Of a DNA stretch of 49,517 bases, positions 1-8,336 are shown piece after piece; position 1 is the stretch's first letter; each line of letters starts with the position of its first letter. The position numbers were made by a program, and so were the translations under genes. The DNA is taken from IMG/VR virus record IMGVR_UViG_3300025011_000068, positions 1 through 49,517 of that record; one strand, 5' to 3'. The stretch comes from a virus. The notes under the pieces are model-generated. The model was not told where the DNA came from and searched no databases. It saw only the letters and a list, made by a program, of their open reading frames with translations.

Positions 1-20
1 CCAACCAAAGGAGCAAGTAA

Positions 21-755
21 ATGATAAATGAAGAGTGCTGCTGCGTGAGGGCAGCAACGATCGACTCGGCCTGGCGGGAGGTAATGTGGCTGTGTGTCAA
101 GAACGGCTATGATTTCCTGGTAAAGGGTGGGTCCTATGTCGGTCAGATCCGCAAGCAGCTGGAGGGGGTAAAGATCGTCATTGACCAGCCGGGGACCCGC
201 CCGCTTGCACCAATTCTGCCGCCTGGGGTACCGCCACCCACAAGCGACGAGAAGATCGAGGCCTACTTCCTGCGCTACATCGTTGGATCGGAAAAGAGCG
301 ACAACGAGGTCTACACTTACGGCGAATTCATTTCCAAGCAGTTGGTCAGAATTGTGGAGTTGCTTGTATCGTCGAACGGCAATACCAACCAAGCGACGAT
401 CTGCATCGGTAACATTGAGACCACCTTTCTTGATGATCCTCCTTGTCTCCGATCGATATCATTCAAGGTGGTGAAAGGGCGGTTGAATATGACCGTGTAT
501 TTCCGGTCCTGGGATCTGTACGCCGGCTTGCCTGAGAACCTCGGCGGCCTACAGAGATTGAAGGAGACCGTTCTCGAGTACCTGCAAGCCGCCGAGATGC
601 AAGTCGAGGACGGCAAGCTCATCGCGTTCTCGGATGGGCTCCACTTGTACGATCAGTATTTCCAGATCGTCGACACCTTGAACGTGGACAAGGTCCAGGT
701 CGGTGCCCAAGCGTTGAGGGATAAAGCAATGTGGTTGACTGAGAAGGGCATTTAA
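21..755 (+). CDS. thyA: Thymidylate synthase (ThyA superfamily, archaeal-like)
   Basis: Predicted to methylate dUMP to dTMP using methylenetetrahydrofolate. A ThyA core is readable: DPPC with candidate catalytic Cys142, then RSWD (R162, S163, D165), then GLPEN with N173 and H208-x-Y210. This matches E. coli R166/S167/D169, N177 and H207/Y209 in order and spacing. The Asn at 173 favours dUMP over dCMP, arguing against a dCMP hydroxymethylase. At 244 residues it is slightly short, and the DPPCLRS and FRSWDLYAGLP style recalls archaeal-type enzymes. Start chosen at ATG 21 after AAAGGAGCA. It heads the visible early operon; upstream context is missing. Confidence 0.82.
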   Translation: MINEECCCVRAATIDSAWREVMWLCVKNGYDFLVKGGSYVGQIRKQLEGVKIVIDQPGTRPLAPILPPGVPPPTSDEKIEAYFLRYIVGSEKSDNEVYTYGEFISKQLVRIVELLVSSNGNTNQATICIGNIETTFLDDPPCLRSISFKVVKGRLNMTVYFRSWDLYAGLPENLGGLQRLKETVLEYLQAAEMQVEDGKLIAFSDGLHLYDQYFQIVDTLNVDKVQVGAQALRDKAMWLTEKGI

Positions 756-780
756 CAACACACTTTAAAGGAGCACTACC

Positions 781-1047
781 ATGAAGTTCACTGAAGCAGA
801 AATAAAAGAGCTGTTTGCCAAGCACACCACCTTGAAGGTTACTTTTGAGAAGAAAGACAAGTCCTTGCGGGAAATGGTCTGTACCAGGGACTTAGGGCTT
901 GTCCCGGACGAACACCACCCCAAGAGCGACAAAGTCAAAGTCACCCCGCCGGGGCTTCTGAATGTTTACGAGATCGGCGTCGGCTGGCGGTCGTTTCATT
1001 GTGAGTCCGTCCAGGAGGTGGAGGCGGTATGTGGCGATACCGTGTGA
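781..1047 (+). CDS. WYL_2-like (Sm/SH3-fold) small phage protein
   Basis: 88 residues. The pattern of a V-x-F-x-K-K-D start, then REMVCTRDLGLVP, then a C-terminal GWRSF segment resembles the WYL_2 family (Sm-like SH3 beta-barrel) common in T4-like and other phages, whose role is unknown. The leader TTAAAGGAGCACTACC before ATG 781 is nearly the same as the leaders of the genes at 21 and 3590, suggesting a shared strong ribosome-binding site for this early operon. It overlaps the next gene by 19 bases. The family call comes from motif memory only. Confidence 0.6.
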   Translation: MKFTEAEIKELFAKHTTLKVTFEKKDKSLREMVCTRDLGLVPDEHHPKSDKVKVTPPGLLNVYEIGVGWRSFHCESVQEVEAVCGDTV

Positions 1048-1367
1048 AGCTGGCAGCTTGGTGGGCCGGTCCGCATATAGCCGTCTTGGGTTTTCTCTTG
1101 TCGAGCTTGGCGGGAATGCTGACCACATACCAAATGATTCTCTGTCAGCTCGGTACGGTGCTCTGTGCGCTGGTGGTCCTACGTATCTGGGGAAAACCGA
1201 AACGGCCGGAAACAGTGTGGTGGGTAACAAGTCAGGGCACTTTCAGCTCAGTAACACTTAGCTCGGTGGGGTTCGACGACAAGGAAGAAGCCGAAGCGTA
1301 TAAAACCAAGATGGCAGCCAGGGCGCCATATCTGCAGTTCTACCTAAAGGAGGAGATCAAGCAGTGA
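1029..1367 (+). CDS. Small membrane protein, two predicted TM helices
   Basis: 112 residues. After a short basic N-terminus there are two hydrophobic stretches (about residues 13-31 and 36-51), then a soluble tail with a WWVTSQGTFSSV segment and a charged helix. The start ATG 1029 lies inside the end of the preceding gene and follows GGAGGTGGAGGCGGT. The end overlaps the next start as GTGA. No family recognised. Its place in an early operon suggests an inner-membrane accessory protein, for example host takeover or superinfection exclusion, but nothing in the sequence proves this. Confidence 0.55.
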   Translation: MWRYRVKLAAWWAGPHIAVLGFLLSSLAGMLTTYQMILCQLGTVLCALVVLRIWGKPKRPETVWWVTSQGTFSSVTLSSVGFDDKEEAEAYKTKMAARAPYLQFYLKEEIKQ

Positions 1368-1843
1368 GTAAATGCACCAACCAACAGCTCACAGTGCTCG
1401 CGGCCGTTTCCGGGTGTTTGGCAGTGATGTCGATACCCGGAGCGGTGTCGCGGGTTGATTGGAGAAAATTTATCGAGGACACCAAGGAGGTCGTGGACGA
1501 CACCATCGCCGTATGGGAGGCCACGGGCGACGACATCAATAATTTCAAACGCCATATCCAGCCGGCGATTTTGAAATGGCACGACTTTTTAGAGGGCCAG
1601 CAGCGGATACGGTTGACACCTGTCAACTTGGCATGCATGTGTGCCAGAGTAGTTCAAGATCAATTGGACCGGGGATCCGACCGCCGCAAGAAATACCTGC
1701 TGGAGGAAATTGCCAAACGGATTGAAACGATCCACAACTACTTCGACCCTGAGGGCAGAAACTTTGTCGCTTACGACGAGTCAGGGGTGTTGATGGATTT
1801 TCTTTATGAACTTATTGGGTGGGAATTCGATTGGAGGAAATGA
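1364..1843 (+). CDS. Hypothetical protein, 159 aa
   Basis: Starts with GTG at 1364 overlapping the previous stop, with AAAGGAGGAG just upstream. Residues 10-28 are moderately hydrophobic and could be a membrane anchor; the rest is helical and charged (for example EDTKEVVDDTIAVWEATGDD). No known domain recognised. The 3' end encodes FDWRK using TTGGAGGAAATGA, so its last codons supply the ribosome-binding site of the inserted homing-type gene that follows. Confidence 0.5.
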   Translation: MSKCTNQQLTVLAAVSGCLAVMSIPGAVSRVDWRKFIEDTKEVVDDTIAVWEATGDDINNFKRHIQPAILKWHDFLEGQQRIRLTPVNLACMCARVVQDQLDRGSDRRKKYLLEEIAKRIETIHNYFDPEGRNFVAYDESGVLMDFLYELIGWEFDWRK

Positions 1844-2550
1844 CCGTGGGCAAATTTATTAACCTAATCGGGGAGCAATACGGGAAACTAACTGTGTTAA
1901 GTCAGCTACCTAACAAAGGTAAACACACCATATGGTCTTGTAAGTGCTCCTGCGGCAATGTAGCTGCCGTGGCATCTACCCACTTAAGATCAGGTCACAC
2001 ACAGTCTTGTGGCTGCCACCGTGAGGAAGTGCGGGTATCAAGTAACACAACCCACGGAGTGTCAGACTCCCCAATATACCCTATTTGGTTGTTAATACTA
2101 AGACGGTGCTATTCTGAGAAAGATAGGCTGTACGCCCGATATGGTGGCAGAGGCATTAAGGTTTGGGATAAGTGGCTGGATAATCCTGCTGAGTTTGTCT
2201 CTTGGTGTCAGAATAACGGGTGGGTGAAAGGACTGGACATTGATCGAGAAGATAACAACGGGGACTACACACCAGATAACTGTAGGTTTGTGACCAGGTT
2301 GGTGAATAACCATAACAGAGAGTATGGCAGTAAAACTAGAAACTCTAAAACTGGGATTGCCGGCGTATCGCCCAGTGGTACTGGATTCCGAGCTTACATC
2401 GGCTCCAGAGTTTTTAGTGGAGCCCCGGAAGGTGCACCGGGTAGGCAGATAAATTTAGGTGTTTTTAGCACTGTAGAAGCTGCACTTAAAAGTCGAAACA
2501 ATTTTATTACAGAGCATAGTTTGCCTAATAGAATTCAGGAGGTAATATGA
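1840..2550 (+). CDS. Putative homing endonuclease, Zn motif + YGGRGI domain + AP2-like domain
   Basis: 236 residues from ATG 1840, chosen over GTG 1819 because GGAGGA lies 4 bases upstream and ATGA overlaps the previous stop. Order: an N-terminal Cys-rich zinc-type motif (CKCSCG then SCGCH, about residues 34-60); a Y-x-I-W...RCY segment with YGGRGIKVWDKW, D-R-E-D-N-N-G-D-Y and NCRFVT (about 80-155), the HNH-like module frequent in phage selfish genes; then an AP2-like DNA-binding segment near the C-terminus (about 170-225). Its codons are more A+T-rich than its neighbours, consistent with recent insertion. The end overlaps sbcD as ATGA. Nuclease activity is inferred. Confidence 0.62.
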   Translation: MTVGKFINLIGEQYGKLTVLSQLPNKGKHTIWSCKCSCGNVAAVASTHLRSGHTQSCGCHREEVRVSSNTTHGVSDSPIYPIWLLILRRCYSEKDRLYARYGGRGIKVWDKWLDNPAEFVSWCQNNGWVKGLDIDREDNNGDYTPDNCRFVTRLVNNHNREYGSKTRNSKTGIAGVSPSGTGFRAYIGSRVFSGAPEGAPGRQINLGVFSTVEAALKSRNNFITEHSLPNRIQEVI

Positions 2551-3569
2551 TAAAGGCAATCAACGACATACATCTTGATGTCAATCGAGTAGGCGGCACG
2601 ACGGAGACATCGAGGGAGGCCTTGCAGCTCTACGCTGTCAATCAGTTCAAGAACCTCCTTGCCCGCAGCAAGGACGCGGACCACCTGCTCATCCTCGGGG
2701 ACCTTTTCAACAAGGCCAAGGTAGAAGAGTGGGTGTTTCTTGAGGTGTACAAGGCCCTGGTGAGTTTTATGGCCGACGCTCCAAATTGCGTCCTGATCCT
2801 GGTTAGAGGCAACCATGATTCACGTAGTAAGGACAGGCAGAACCTCTGCTCCCTTGAGCTACTCGCCAACATCAGCCAGGGCAACGTCGTGTTCGTCTTC
2901 GACGCCCCCTACCTGTTCGAGGACGACGGCAAGGTCCACTACGTAATCCCGCATATGTTCAACCAGGAGCAGTTCGACGCAGCCGTAAGCGCGGTCACGG
3001 ACGAGGTCGACTTCCTGTACCTACATAGCAATGTTGATAATCCTTTTGCGGTAGGGGATCACAGTATCAATATCTCGAAGGACCAGGTCAAGACCTTGCA
3101 CGACAAGGGCGTCACGGTCATCTGCGGCCATGAGCACCAGCGCCGCCGACCGTTCCCGAACGTGCATGTGATTGGTAATCAGTTCCCGACAAGTATCTCA
3201 GACTGCAAAGGCAACGACGAGAAGTTCCTGTTGAGAATTGAGAACGGGCAGATCGTTAAAGAGCGGACTTGGACCGCCGCCGGCAACTATTACGACGTGC
3301 CAGTAGAACTGTTGGACACCGTCCCGGACACAGCCCAGTTCGTCCGGGTCCACGGCGAGGTCGCAAAAGCGGACTTTGCCAAGGTCATTCAGGAGGTCGA
3401 CAAGTTCCGCCGGAAGTCGTCGGCGTTTGTCGTCAGCAACGCCGTCTCGGTCGTGGTCGAGGGCAAAGTCCTGCAGGCGGAGGAGGTCACCAACATCAAT
3501 GTGGTTGAGTTGCTGATCCAGGCCGTACCGGAGAAGTACCGGGAAAAGGTAGCGGCGTGTAGGGCATAA
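2547..3569 (+). CDS. sbcD: SbcD/Mre11-like metallophosphoesterase nuclease subunit
   Basis: 340 residues. All calcineurin-like phosphoesterase motifs are readable: D7-x-H9, G51-D52, GNHD at 88-91, H160, and GHEH at 194-197. With the following SbcC/Rad50-like ATPase it would form the phage equivalent of SbcCD or T4 gp47/gp46, which processes DNA ends for recombination-dependent replication and degrades hairpins or host DNA. Start ATG 2547 overlaps the homing gene stop, and its Shine-Dalgarno CAGGAGG (2536-2542) lies inside that gene. Twenty bases separate it from sbcC. Confidence 0.88.
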   Translation: MIKAINDIHLDVNRVGGTTETSREALQLYAVNQFKNLLARSKDADHLLILGDLFNKAKVEEWVFLEVYKALVSFMADAPNCVLILVRGNHDSRSKDRQNLCSLELLANISQGNVVFVFDAPYLFEDDGKVHYVIPHMFNQEQFDAAVSAVTDEVDFLYLHSNVDNPFAVGDHSINISKDQVKTLHDKGVTVICGHEHQRRRPFPNVHVIGNQFPTSISDCKGNDEKFLLRIENGQIVKERTWTAAGNYYDVPVELLDTVPDTAQFVRVHGEVAKADFAKVIQEVDKFRRKSSAFVVSNAVSVVVEGKVLQAEEVTNINVVELLIQAVPEKYREKVAACRA

Positions 3570-3589
3570 CAAATTAAAGGAGCAAACAG

Positions 3590-6064
3590 ATGCCAACAAT
3601 AGACAGCATTACCCTGACAAATTTTGGGATTCACAGAAAACGATTTTTCCAATTCGGCCCCGGATTTAACGTCATCCGCGGCGCCAACGAGGCTGGCAAG
3701 ACCACCATCCTGGAAGCGATCGCCATTGCCTTCTTTGGCAGCAGCGCCCTCCGGGGCGGCTGGGAGGATGTGGTCACGGAAGGCGAGAAGGTCGGCAGCC
3801 TGGCCATCAACCTGCGCTATGGCCAGTACACTGTTCATCGATCCAAGGCATCTGCTTCCGTTGTCAGCGACGACGGCAAGGTCGAGGTCTCTGGCCACGG
3901 CGACGTCACGGACTTTTTCCTGCGCCACTTCGGCATCGAGAAGGGCACAGAGCGAAACGTCATGATTGCCCAGCAGGGCAAGATCCAGGGGATACTGGAG
4001 TCCGGCAACGCGGACGCTACCAAGTTCATTGAGAACCTCGCCAACTTTGACCAGATCGATCAGCTGGTCGAGCGGATGAAGGCCAAGTACCCAGTCATTG
4101 ACCAACAGGCCCTGAATCAACAGATTGCAGCCCTCGAGGAAAAATTGACTGCGAAGGAAGCGGAAGAGCTGCCGGATCTGGCTGCTGACCAGAAAAGCCT
4201 GAAAGAGTGGGAGGTAAGAGTCGACGCCGCAAAGAACAAAGTCGCTGCTGCGGTCGACGTCCTGGCTCAGCAGAACACAGAGCTGGAAACTCTGCGGAGC
4301 CAAAAGCGGGAGTTCGACAGCGCGGTCAAGGCCGTAGCCGACCAGGAGCAAGCCGTAAGTGATTTGCAGGGTAGCCAGAAGAAGATAGCCGATCAGGTCA
4401 AAATTCTGGAGACGGAGATTAATTGCTCCAAGAGTCGGCTGGATGGCGCCCGGGCGTTCCTTGCCGATCTGGAGAAAAAGCAGACAGCCTACCACGATTA
4501 CCGGCGGGTTGTCGACTTCGTCGGCTGCGACGATACGTGGGGCGAAAGCCTGGAGGACCTCCACAAAGAACTGGAGGGTACAAGGAAAGCGGCAGTAGTG
4601 CTGCAGGCGGAACTAAAGGCCAGTGAGAAGAAGGTAGCTACGCTCGAGGCCTCACCAATAATAGACAAGCAAGTGGAGGCTCTACAGGCAAAGGTCGCGG
4701 ACATCTCCAAACAGAAGGCAGTGCTGAAAGCGATGACCGGAGACTCCGAGGAGGTGGCCAAGCTCAAACAAGAGATCGCTGACGTGGGTACTCAGGCGGC
4801 TGTGGCCTTATCCAAACAGATACTGGAAGAAATTTGCCCAACTTGTGGTACAGACCTCCATGAAAAAGCTGAGGCTGTCAATGACGCTATCAACGACGAG
4901 TTGGTGGCTCTTAATGACGCCAAGCAAGGGCTAGAGGCTGAATTAGAGGCTGCTTATCAAGCGCAGCGTGATGCCCGTGCGCAGCAGGAAAAGGATCTGG
5001 AGAAGGAATTCGACCGCACCCTTAAGAAGACTGAGGAGTTGATCGTTATCCTAGAGCAGGCTCGGGCGAAGGAACTTGAACAGATCAACGAGAGTATTAG
5101 TAAATTGAAGGAAGCTCTTACTGAAACAGAAGAGACGGTCAGGATACTGGAGGGCATCATCACGGTCCAGGACAAGGTCGTCGCCCTGTTGGAGACTGTT
5201 ACAGCTACTTCTCTATGGGTGAATAAGGACGTCTACCCCTGGAGCATATCTTGGGGCGCAGACGCTCCGGAGAAAACCAACCAGCAGCAGATCGACAAGG
5301 CCAACAACGACGTGGTCTACTGCACGGGCTTGGCCACCCAGTTGGAGGGGAAGGCCAAGGAGTTTCATAAATGCTGCGCGGAGTTGTCTGCGGCCGAGGT
5401 CAAGCTCACGGGCTTGCGGTCCCAGTCGGCCAAGCTCAAGGACCCATCCGAGCAAATTGAGGTGCTTGTAGTTTCAATATCCACTGGCAAGGTACAGTTG
5501 GTGGAGCTACAGACAAAGCTCAACGCCCAGATCGAGGGCGCCAACGCGGCCCGAACCAAACTCGCCCTCGACCAGCAGACCGTCAATAAACACGGCGAGG
5601 ATGTGGCCACAATCAAGGGCGACATCCAGGGCGTCAGAAACCAGATACTGAAGTCCGCGGAGAACAACGCGCTGCACCGGGCGGTCGCGGAGGCCCGCAC
5701 GACCGTAATCGAAGGCGTCTGGAACACGCTCTTGACCGCAGCCAACGAGTGCTTCTCTTCTATTCGCGGCACCGTTTCCGACATCACCCGGGAGGGCAAG
5801 GTCTTTAAAGTCAACGGCATTAAAACCGTCAGGCTGTCAGGGTCGACGTTGGATTCCCTCGGGCTGGCGATGCGGGCGGCGATCAGGGCAGTGTTCTGTC
5901 CGGCCACGGATTTTGTTTTGTTAGATGAAATTGCAGCAGGGATGGACGTTGAGAGAACCGCAGCGGCCATGGCCCAGGTAGCGTCCCTTGGAATTCCTCA
6001 AGTAATTCTGGTCACTCACGAAGAGGTCAGCGACGGATTGGCAAATAATATTATTGAAGTATAG
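3590..6064 (+). CDS. sbcC: SbcC/Rad50-like SMC-type ATPase
   Basis: 824 residues. Walker A GANEAGKTT at residues 31-39; a long coiled coil interrupted by a zinc hook CPTC (C416, C419); then C-terminal signature motif LSGS (around 748) and Walker B FVLLDE (around 775-780). This is the complete Rad50/SbcC arrangement, shorter than E. coli SbcC and closer to phage gp46 proteins. It partners the adjacent SbcD. The leader ATTAAAGGAGCAAACAG matches those of the genes at 21 and 781. Codon use around the zinc hook (about 4790-5120) is less G+C-rich than the flanks, hinting at a mosaic segment. Confidence 0.9.
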   Translation: MPTIDSITLTNFGIHRKRFFQFGPGFNVIRGANEAGKTTILEAIAIAFFGSSALRGGWEDVVTEGEKVGSLAINLRYGQYTVHRSKASASVVSDDGKVEVSGHGDVTDFFLRHFGIEKGTERNVMIAQQGKIQGILESGNADATKFIENLANFDQIDQLVERMKAKYPVIDQQALNQQIAALEEKLTAKEAEELPDLAADQKSLKEWEVRVDAAKNKVAAAVDVLAQQNTELETLRSQKREFDSAVKAVADQEQAVSDLQGSQKKIADQVKILETEINCSKSRLDGARAFLADLEKKQTAYHDYRRVVDFVGCDDTWGESLEDLHKELEGTRKAAVVLQAELKASEKKVATLEASPIIDKQVEALQAKVADISKQKAVLKAMTGDSEEVAKLKQEIADVGTQAAVALSKQILEEICPTCGTDLHEKAEAVNDAINDELVALNDAKQGLEAELEAAYQAQRDARAQQEKDLEKEFDRTLKKTEELIVILEQARAKELEQINESISKLKEALTETEETVRILEGIITVQDKVVALLETVTATSLWVNKDVYPWSISWGADAPEKTNQQQIDKANNDVVYCTGLATQLEGKAKEFHKCCAELSAAEVKLTGLRSQSAKLKDPSEQIEVLVVSISTGKVQLVELQTKLNAQIEGANAARTKLALDQQTVNKHGEDVATIKGDIQGVRNQILKSAENNALHRAVAEARTTVIEGVWNTLLTAANECFSSIRGTVSDITREGKVFKVNGIKTVRLSGSTLDSLGLAMRAAIRAVFCPATDFVLLDEIAAGMDVERTAAAMAQVASLGIPQVILVTHEEVSDGLANNIIEV

Positions 6065-6099
6065 TTGACACGTACACCCGTAAGGAGTATAAATAGTTT

Positions 6100-6276
6100 A
6101 TGAAGAAGATAAATTCGTACTTTACAGAAAAACAGATAGAAGCTCTTCGAAAGCTATCTGCGGATACTGGCCTGACCGTAGCTGAGCTACTGAGAAGGGC
6201 CATAGACCATTATTTGGGGAAGGACAGTGGGATACAAAAAACCAATACACGGGATGTACTACCACCACCTATATAA
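6100..6276 (+). CDS. Ribbon-helix-helix (CopG/Arc-like) small protein
   Basis: 58 residues. The sequence SYFTEKQIEALRKL, then TGLTVAELLRRAIDHYL, is a typical RHH pattern: one strand and two helices, with G-L-T-V-A-E-L at the turn. It is probably a DNA-binding regulator. AAGGAG lies at 6082-6087, an unusually long 12 bases before ATG 6100. The last 50 bases overlap the homing-type gene at 6227 in another frame, and the tail after the RHH fold (about residue 41) looks unstructured, so the insertion may have replaced the original C-terminus. Confidence 0.6.
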   Translation: MKKINSYFTEKQIEALRKLSADTGLTVAELLRRAIDHYLGKDSGIQKTNTRDVLPPPI

Positions 6277-6721
6277 GACTTGGTGGTGTATGGTTAACAG
6301 GTGCAGAAACCCTAAATATAAGGAATATCACTTATACGGTGGTAGAGGTATAAAGGTTTGTGATGATTGGGTGAACTCGCCTTTACTTTTTATAAAATGG
6401 GCTGAGCTAAATGGAGCTGAGCCTGGGTTGCAGTTAGATAGGAAAGAGAACAACGGGGACTACGAGCCAGGTAACTGCCACTTCACCACCCCGTCTCAGA
6501 ACGCTATAAATAGAAGGAAGAAATCAAATAACAGTTCGGGCTACACTGGTGTCCATTATATGATGAGTGCTAGTTTATACATAGCGAGAATAAGTGATAA
6601 AAGTATATCTAATAAGCGGATTCTAATAGCCTGCTGCACGACATTACATGAAGCGGTTGCTGCTAGGAATAAATTCATAATTGATAATAAACTAAAACAC
6701 CCAATACAGGAGATTAAATGA
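6227..6721 (+). CDS. Putative homing endonuclease, YGGRGI domain + AP2-like domain
   Basis: 164 residues, related to the protein at 1840-2550 but lacking its N-terminal zinc motif. Readable signatures: HLYKTWWCMVNRC, YGGRGIKVCDDW, LDRKENNGDYEPGNC and a C-terminal AP2-like segment. GTG 6227 is favoured by GGGGAAGGA upstream; ATG 6254 is a weaker alternative. The DNA is clearly A+T-richer than the ligase gene after it. The stop overlaps the ligase start as ATGA, and the final codons encode IQEIK through CAGGAGATTAAA, providing the ligase ribosome-binding site. Confidence 0.6.
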   Translation: MGYKKPIHGMYYHHLYKTWWCMVNRCRNPKYKEYHLYGGRGIKVCDDWVNSPLLFIKWAELNGAEPGLQLDRKENNGDYEPGNCHFTTPSQNAINRRKKSNNSSGYTGVHYMMSASLYIARISDKSISNKRILIACCTTLHEAVAARNKFIIDNKLKHPIQEIK

Positions 6722-8109
6722 AAAGCATTTTGGAGAAACGAGACAGAGTAGCGGCAGTGAATAAAGAGGTCAAAAGAACCCTAATCAAGGAATATATGAA
6801 AGACCCGGACTTCAATCGATTCATGCATTATTGTCTCGATGATTCTTTGACTTTCAATGTAGCCAGAGTAGCTGTAACTTCTCCTGTTGGCGGCGATTTC
6901 TATAAACTGCTGGACGAGCTTAACACTCAAAGGGCTGCCAGTAAAGAGCAGAAAGAACTATTGGCCGGTCTTGGCAGTCAATCACCCGAACATCTTGCTG
7001 TGCTCAATTGCATCCTTAGGAAGAACCCCGATTGCGGCTTTTCGGCGAAGTCTATGCATGCTATACTCCCCGGGGAGATCCCGTATTTTGGTTATCAACG
7101 GTGCAGCACGGACGCCGAACTCGACCGCATCTTCGGCGACCTTGTCGACGGCGAATTCGCCCACTCGGACCTAAAGGAAAACGGCCTCTTCATCAGGATC
7201 AAGATCCCGGCCGGCGGCAAGCCAATATTTGAATCCCGCAACGGCAAGGTCTTTGACTTCGACGGCTACTTCGACGAAAACTTCCTCGCCCTCGACCCGG
7301 GCGTCGTTAACGTCGGCGGCGTGGACGAGGACACGTTCGCATCCGGCATCGTGTTCGAGGGCGAGGGGCTGGTTCTTTCCGGGGATGAAAGCTTCCCTTG
7401 GCTACCACGGACGCTCGGCAACGCCACGATCAACAAATTCCAGGGCGGTTACGGCAGCCAGGAGGAACTGAGCAGGATCAGTTTTTCCCTCTGGACCTGC
7501 CTACCCTACGACCATTATTTCGACGGCTACAGCCCGCTCACGGTCCGACAACGGCGAGAGTGTGTCGCCCAAGTTATCGACGCCGCCACAATCGATTACG
7601 ACATCATTCACCAGACAGAGACCCGGCGGGTGCGAACAAAAGAGGAAGCTTGGGACCACTATTATGAGGTCCGGGCCCGGCCGGTGCCGGAAGGCGAGGA
7701 ACCTTACGAGGGCACTATCGTCAAGCACCCGAATGAGGTCTGGAAAGACGGCACCAGCCTGTTCCAGTCTAAGCTCAAGGCTGTTAAGGAGTGCGAGGTC
7801 GAGATCTGCGGCTGGGAGAAGGGCAAGGCCGGCGGCAAACACGAGCACAGATTGGGCTCATTCCACATCAGAAGCTCCTGCGGCGGACTGGTAGGCAAAT
7901 GCTCAGGCATGACCGACGCGATGCGTGACGAGGACCCTGAGACATTTGTCGGCAAGATCTGCACGGTCAGGTTCAATGCCGTATCTAAATCCAAAGATAC
8001 AGATAAGCCCAGGTCATTCGACCATGCTCGTTTCGTCGAAATCCGCGGAGACAAGAACGTGGCCGACAACCTTGAATATATCCTGAAAGTGAAGTCGAAA
8101 AAGAGGTAG
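6718..8109 (+). CDS. ATP-dependent DNA ligase, divergent T4-like
   Basis: 463 residues. Nucleotidyltransferase motifs can be followed in order: motif I K153-E-N-G156 (usually K-x-D-G), SRNGK at 173-177, FEGEG at 213-217 (motif III-like), EGTIVK at 331-336 (motif IV) and SKLK at 351-354 (motif V). An OB-fold follows, ending near residue 442, as in T4 gp30. The protein should seal nicks with ATP, AMP being transferred to K153. The N replacing D in motif I is unusual. Start ATG 6718 is coupled to the homing gene. Likely partners are the recombination and repair functions of the SbcCD pair. Confidence 0.78.
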   Translation: MKSILEKRDRVAAVNKEVKRTLIKEYMKDPDFNRFMHYCLDDSLTFNVARVAVTSPVGGDFYKLLDELNTQRAASKEQKELLAGLGSQSPEHLAVLNCILRKNPDCGFSAKSMHAILPGEIPYFGYQRCSTDAELDRIFGDLVDGEFAHSDLKENGLFIRIKIPAGGKPIFESRNGKVFDFDGYFDENFLALDPGVVNVGGVDEDTFASGIVFEGEGLVLSGDESFPWLPRTLGNATINKFQGGYGSQEELSRISFSLWTCLPYDHYFDGYSPLTVRQRRECVAQVIDAATIDYDIIHQTETRRVRTKEEAWDHYYEVRARPVPEGEEPYEGTIVKHPNEVWKDGTSLFQSKLKAVKECEVEICGWEKGKAGGKHEHRLGSFHIRSSCGGLVGKCSGMTDAMRDEDPETFVGKICTVRFNAVSKSKDTDKPRSFDHARFVEIRGDKNVADNLEYILKVKSKKR

Positions 8110-8111
8110 GT

Positions 8112-8336
8112 ATGAGCGGCAGCACTGAATGCCAGTGCCCGTACTGCGGAGGGGTTGCCTTGTGCAGCCCTTCCAAGGGCATCTGGTGCGACAAATGTAA
8201 AAACGGCTTCTGGGAGCAGGAGCGAAACGTTATTCAAAGATGGGAGAGAACAAATGGAAACAGTACCTTGGCAGAAAATACTGGACAAGTGGAACGCCTA
8301 CCAGCTGGCCGCAAACAAGACCGCAGTTTACCCTAA
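8112..8336 (+). CDS. Lar-like zinc-ribbon small protein
   Basis: 74 residues with CPYCGG (C10, C13), then C26, then CDKC (C34, C37)-like spacing, followed by a helix with VIQRWER. This resembles the Lar/restriction-alleviation family (CPFCGG, then CxxC, then an A-x-x-x-W-N-x-R helix), small proteins that modulate host type I restriction. The end overlaps the MazG-like gene by 83 bases in another frame, so the last 25 residues are probably non-conserved. Start ATG 8112 follows AGAGGTAGGT, two bases after the ligase stop. Confidence 0.55.
   Translation: MSGSTECQCPYCGGVALCSPSKGIWCDKCKNGFWEQERNVIQRWERTNGNSTLAENTGQVERLPAGRKQDRSLP

Noticed and set aside
3389-4564. Minus-strand ORF (391 codons) inside sbcC
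   Set aside because: Shadow of the clear SbcC reading frame; no independent motif.
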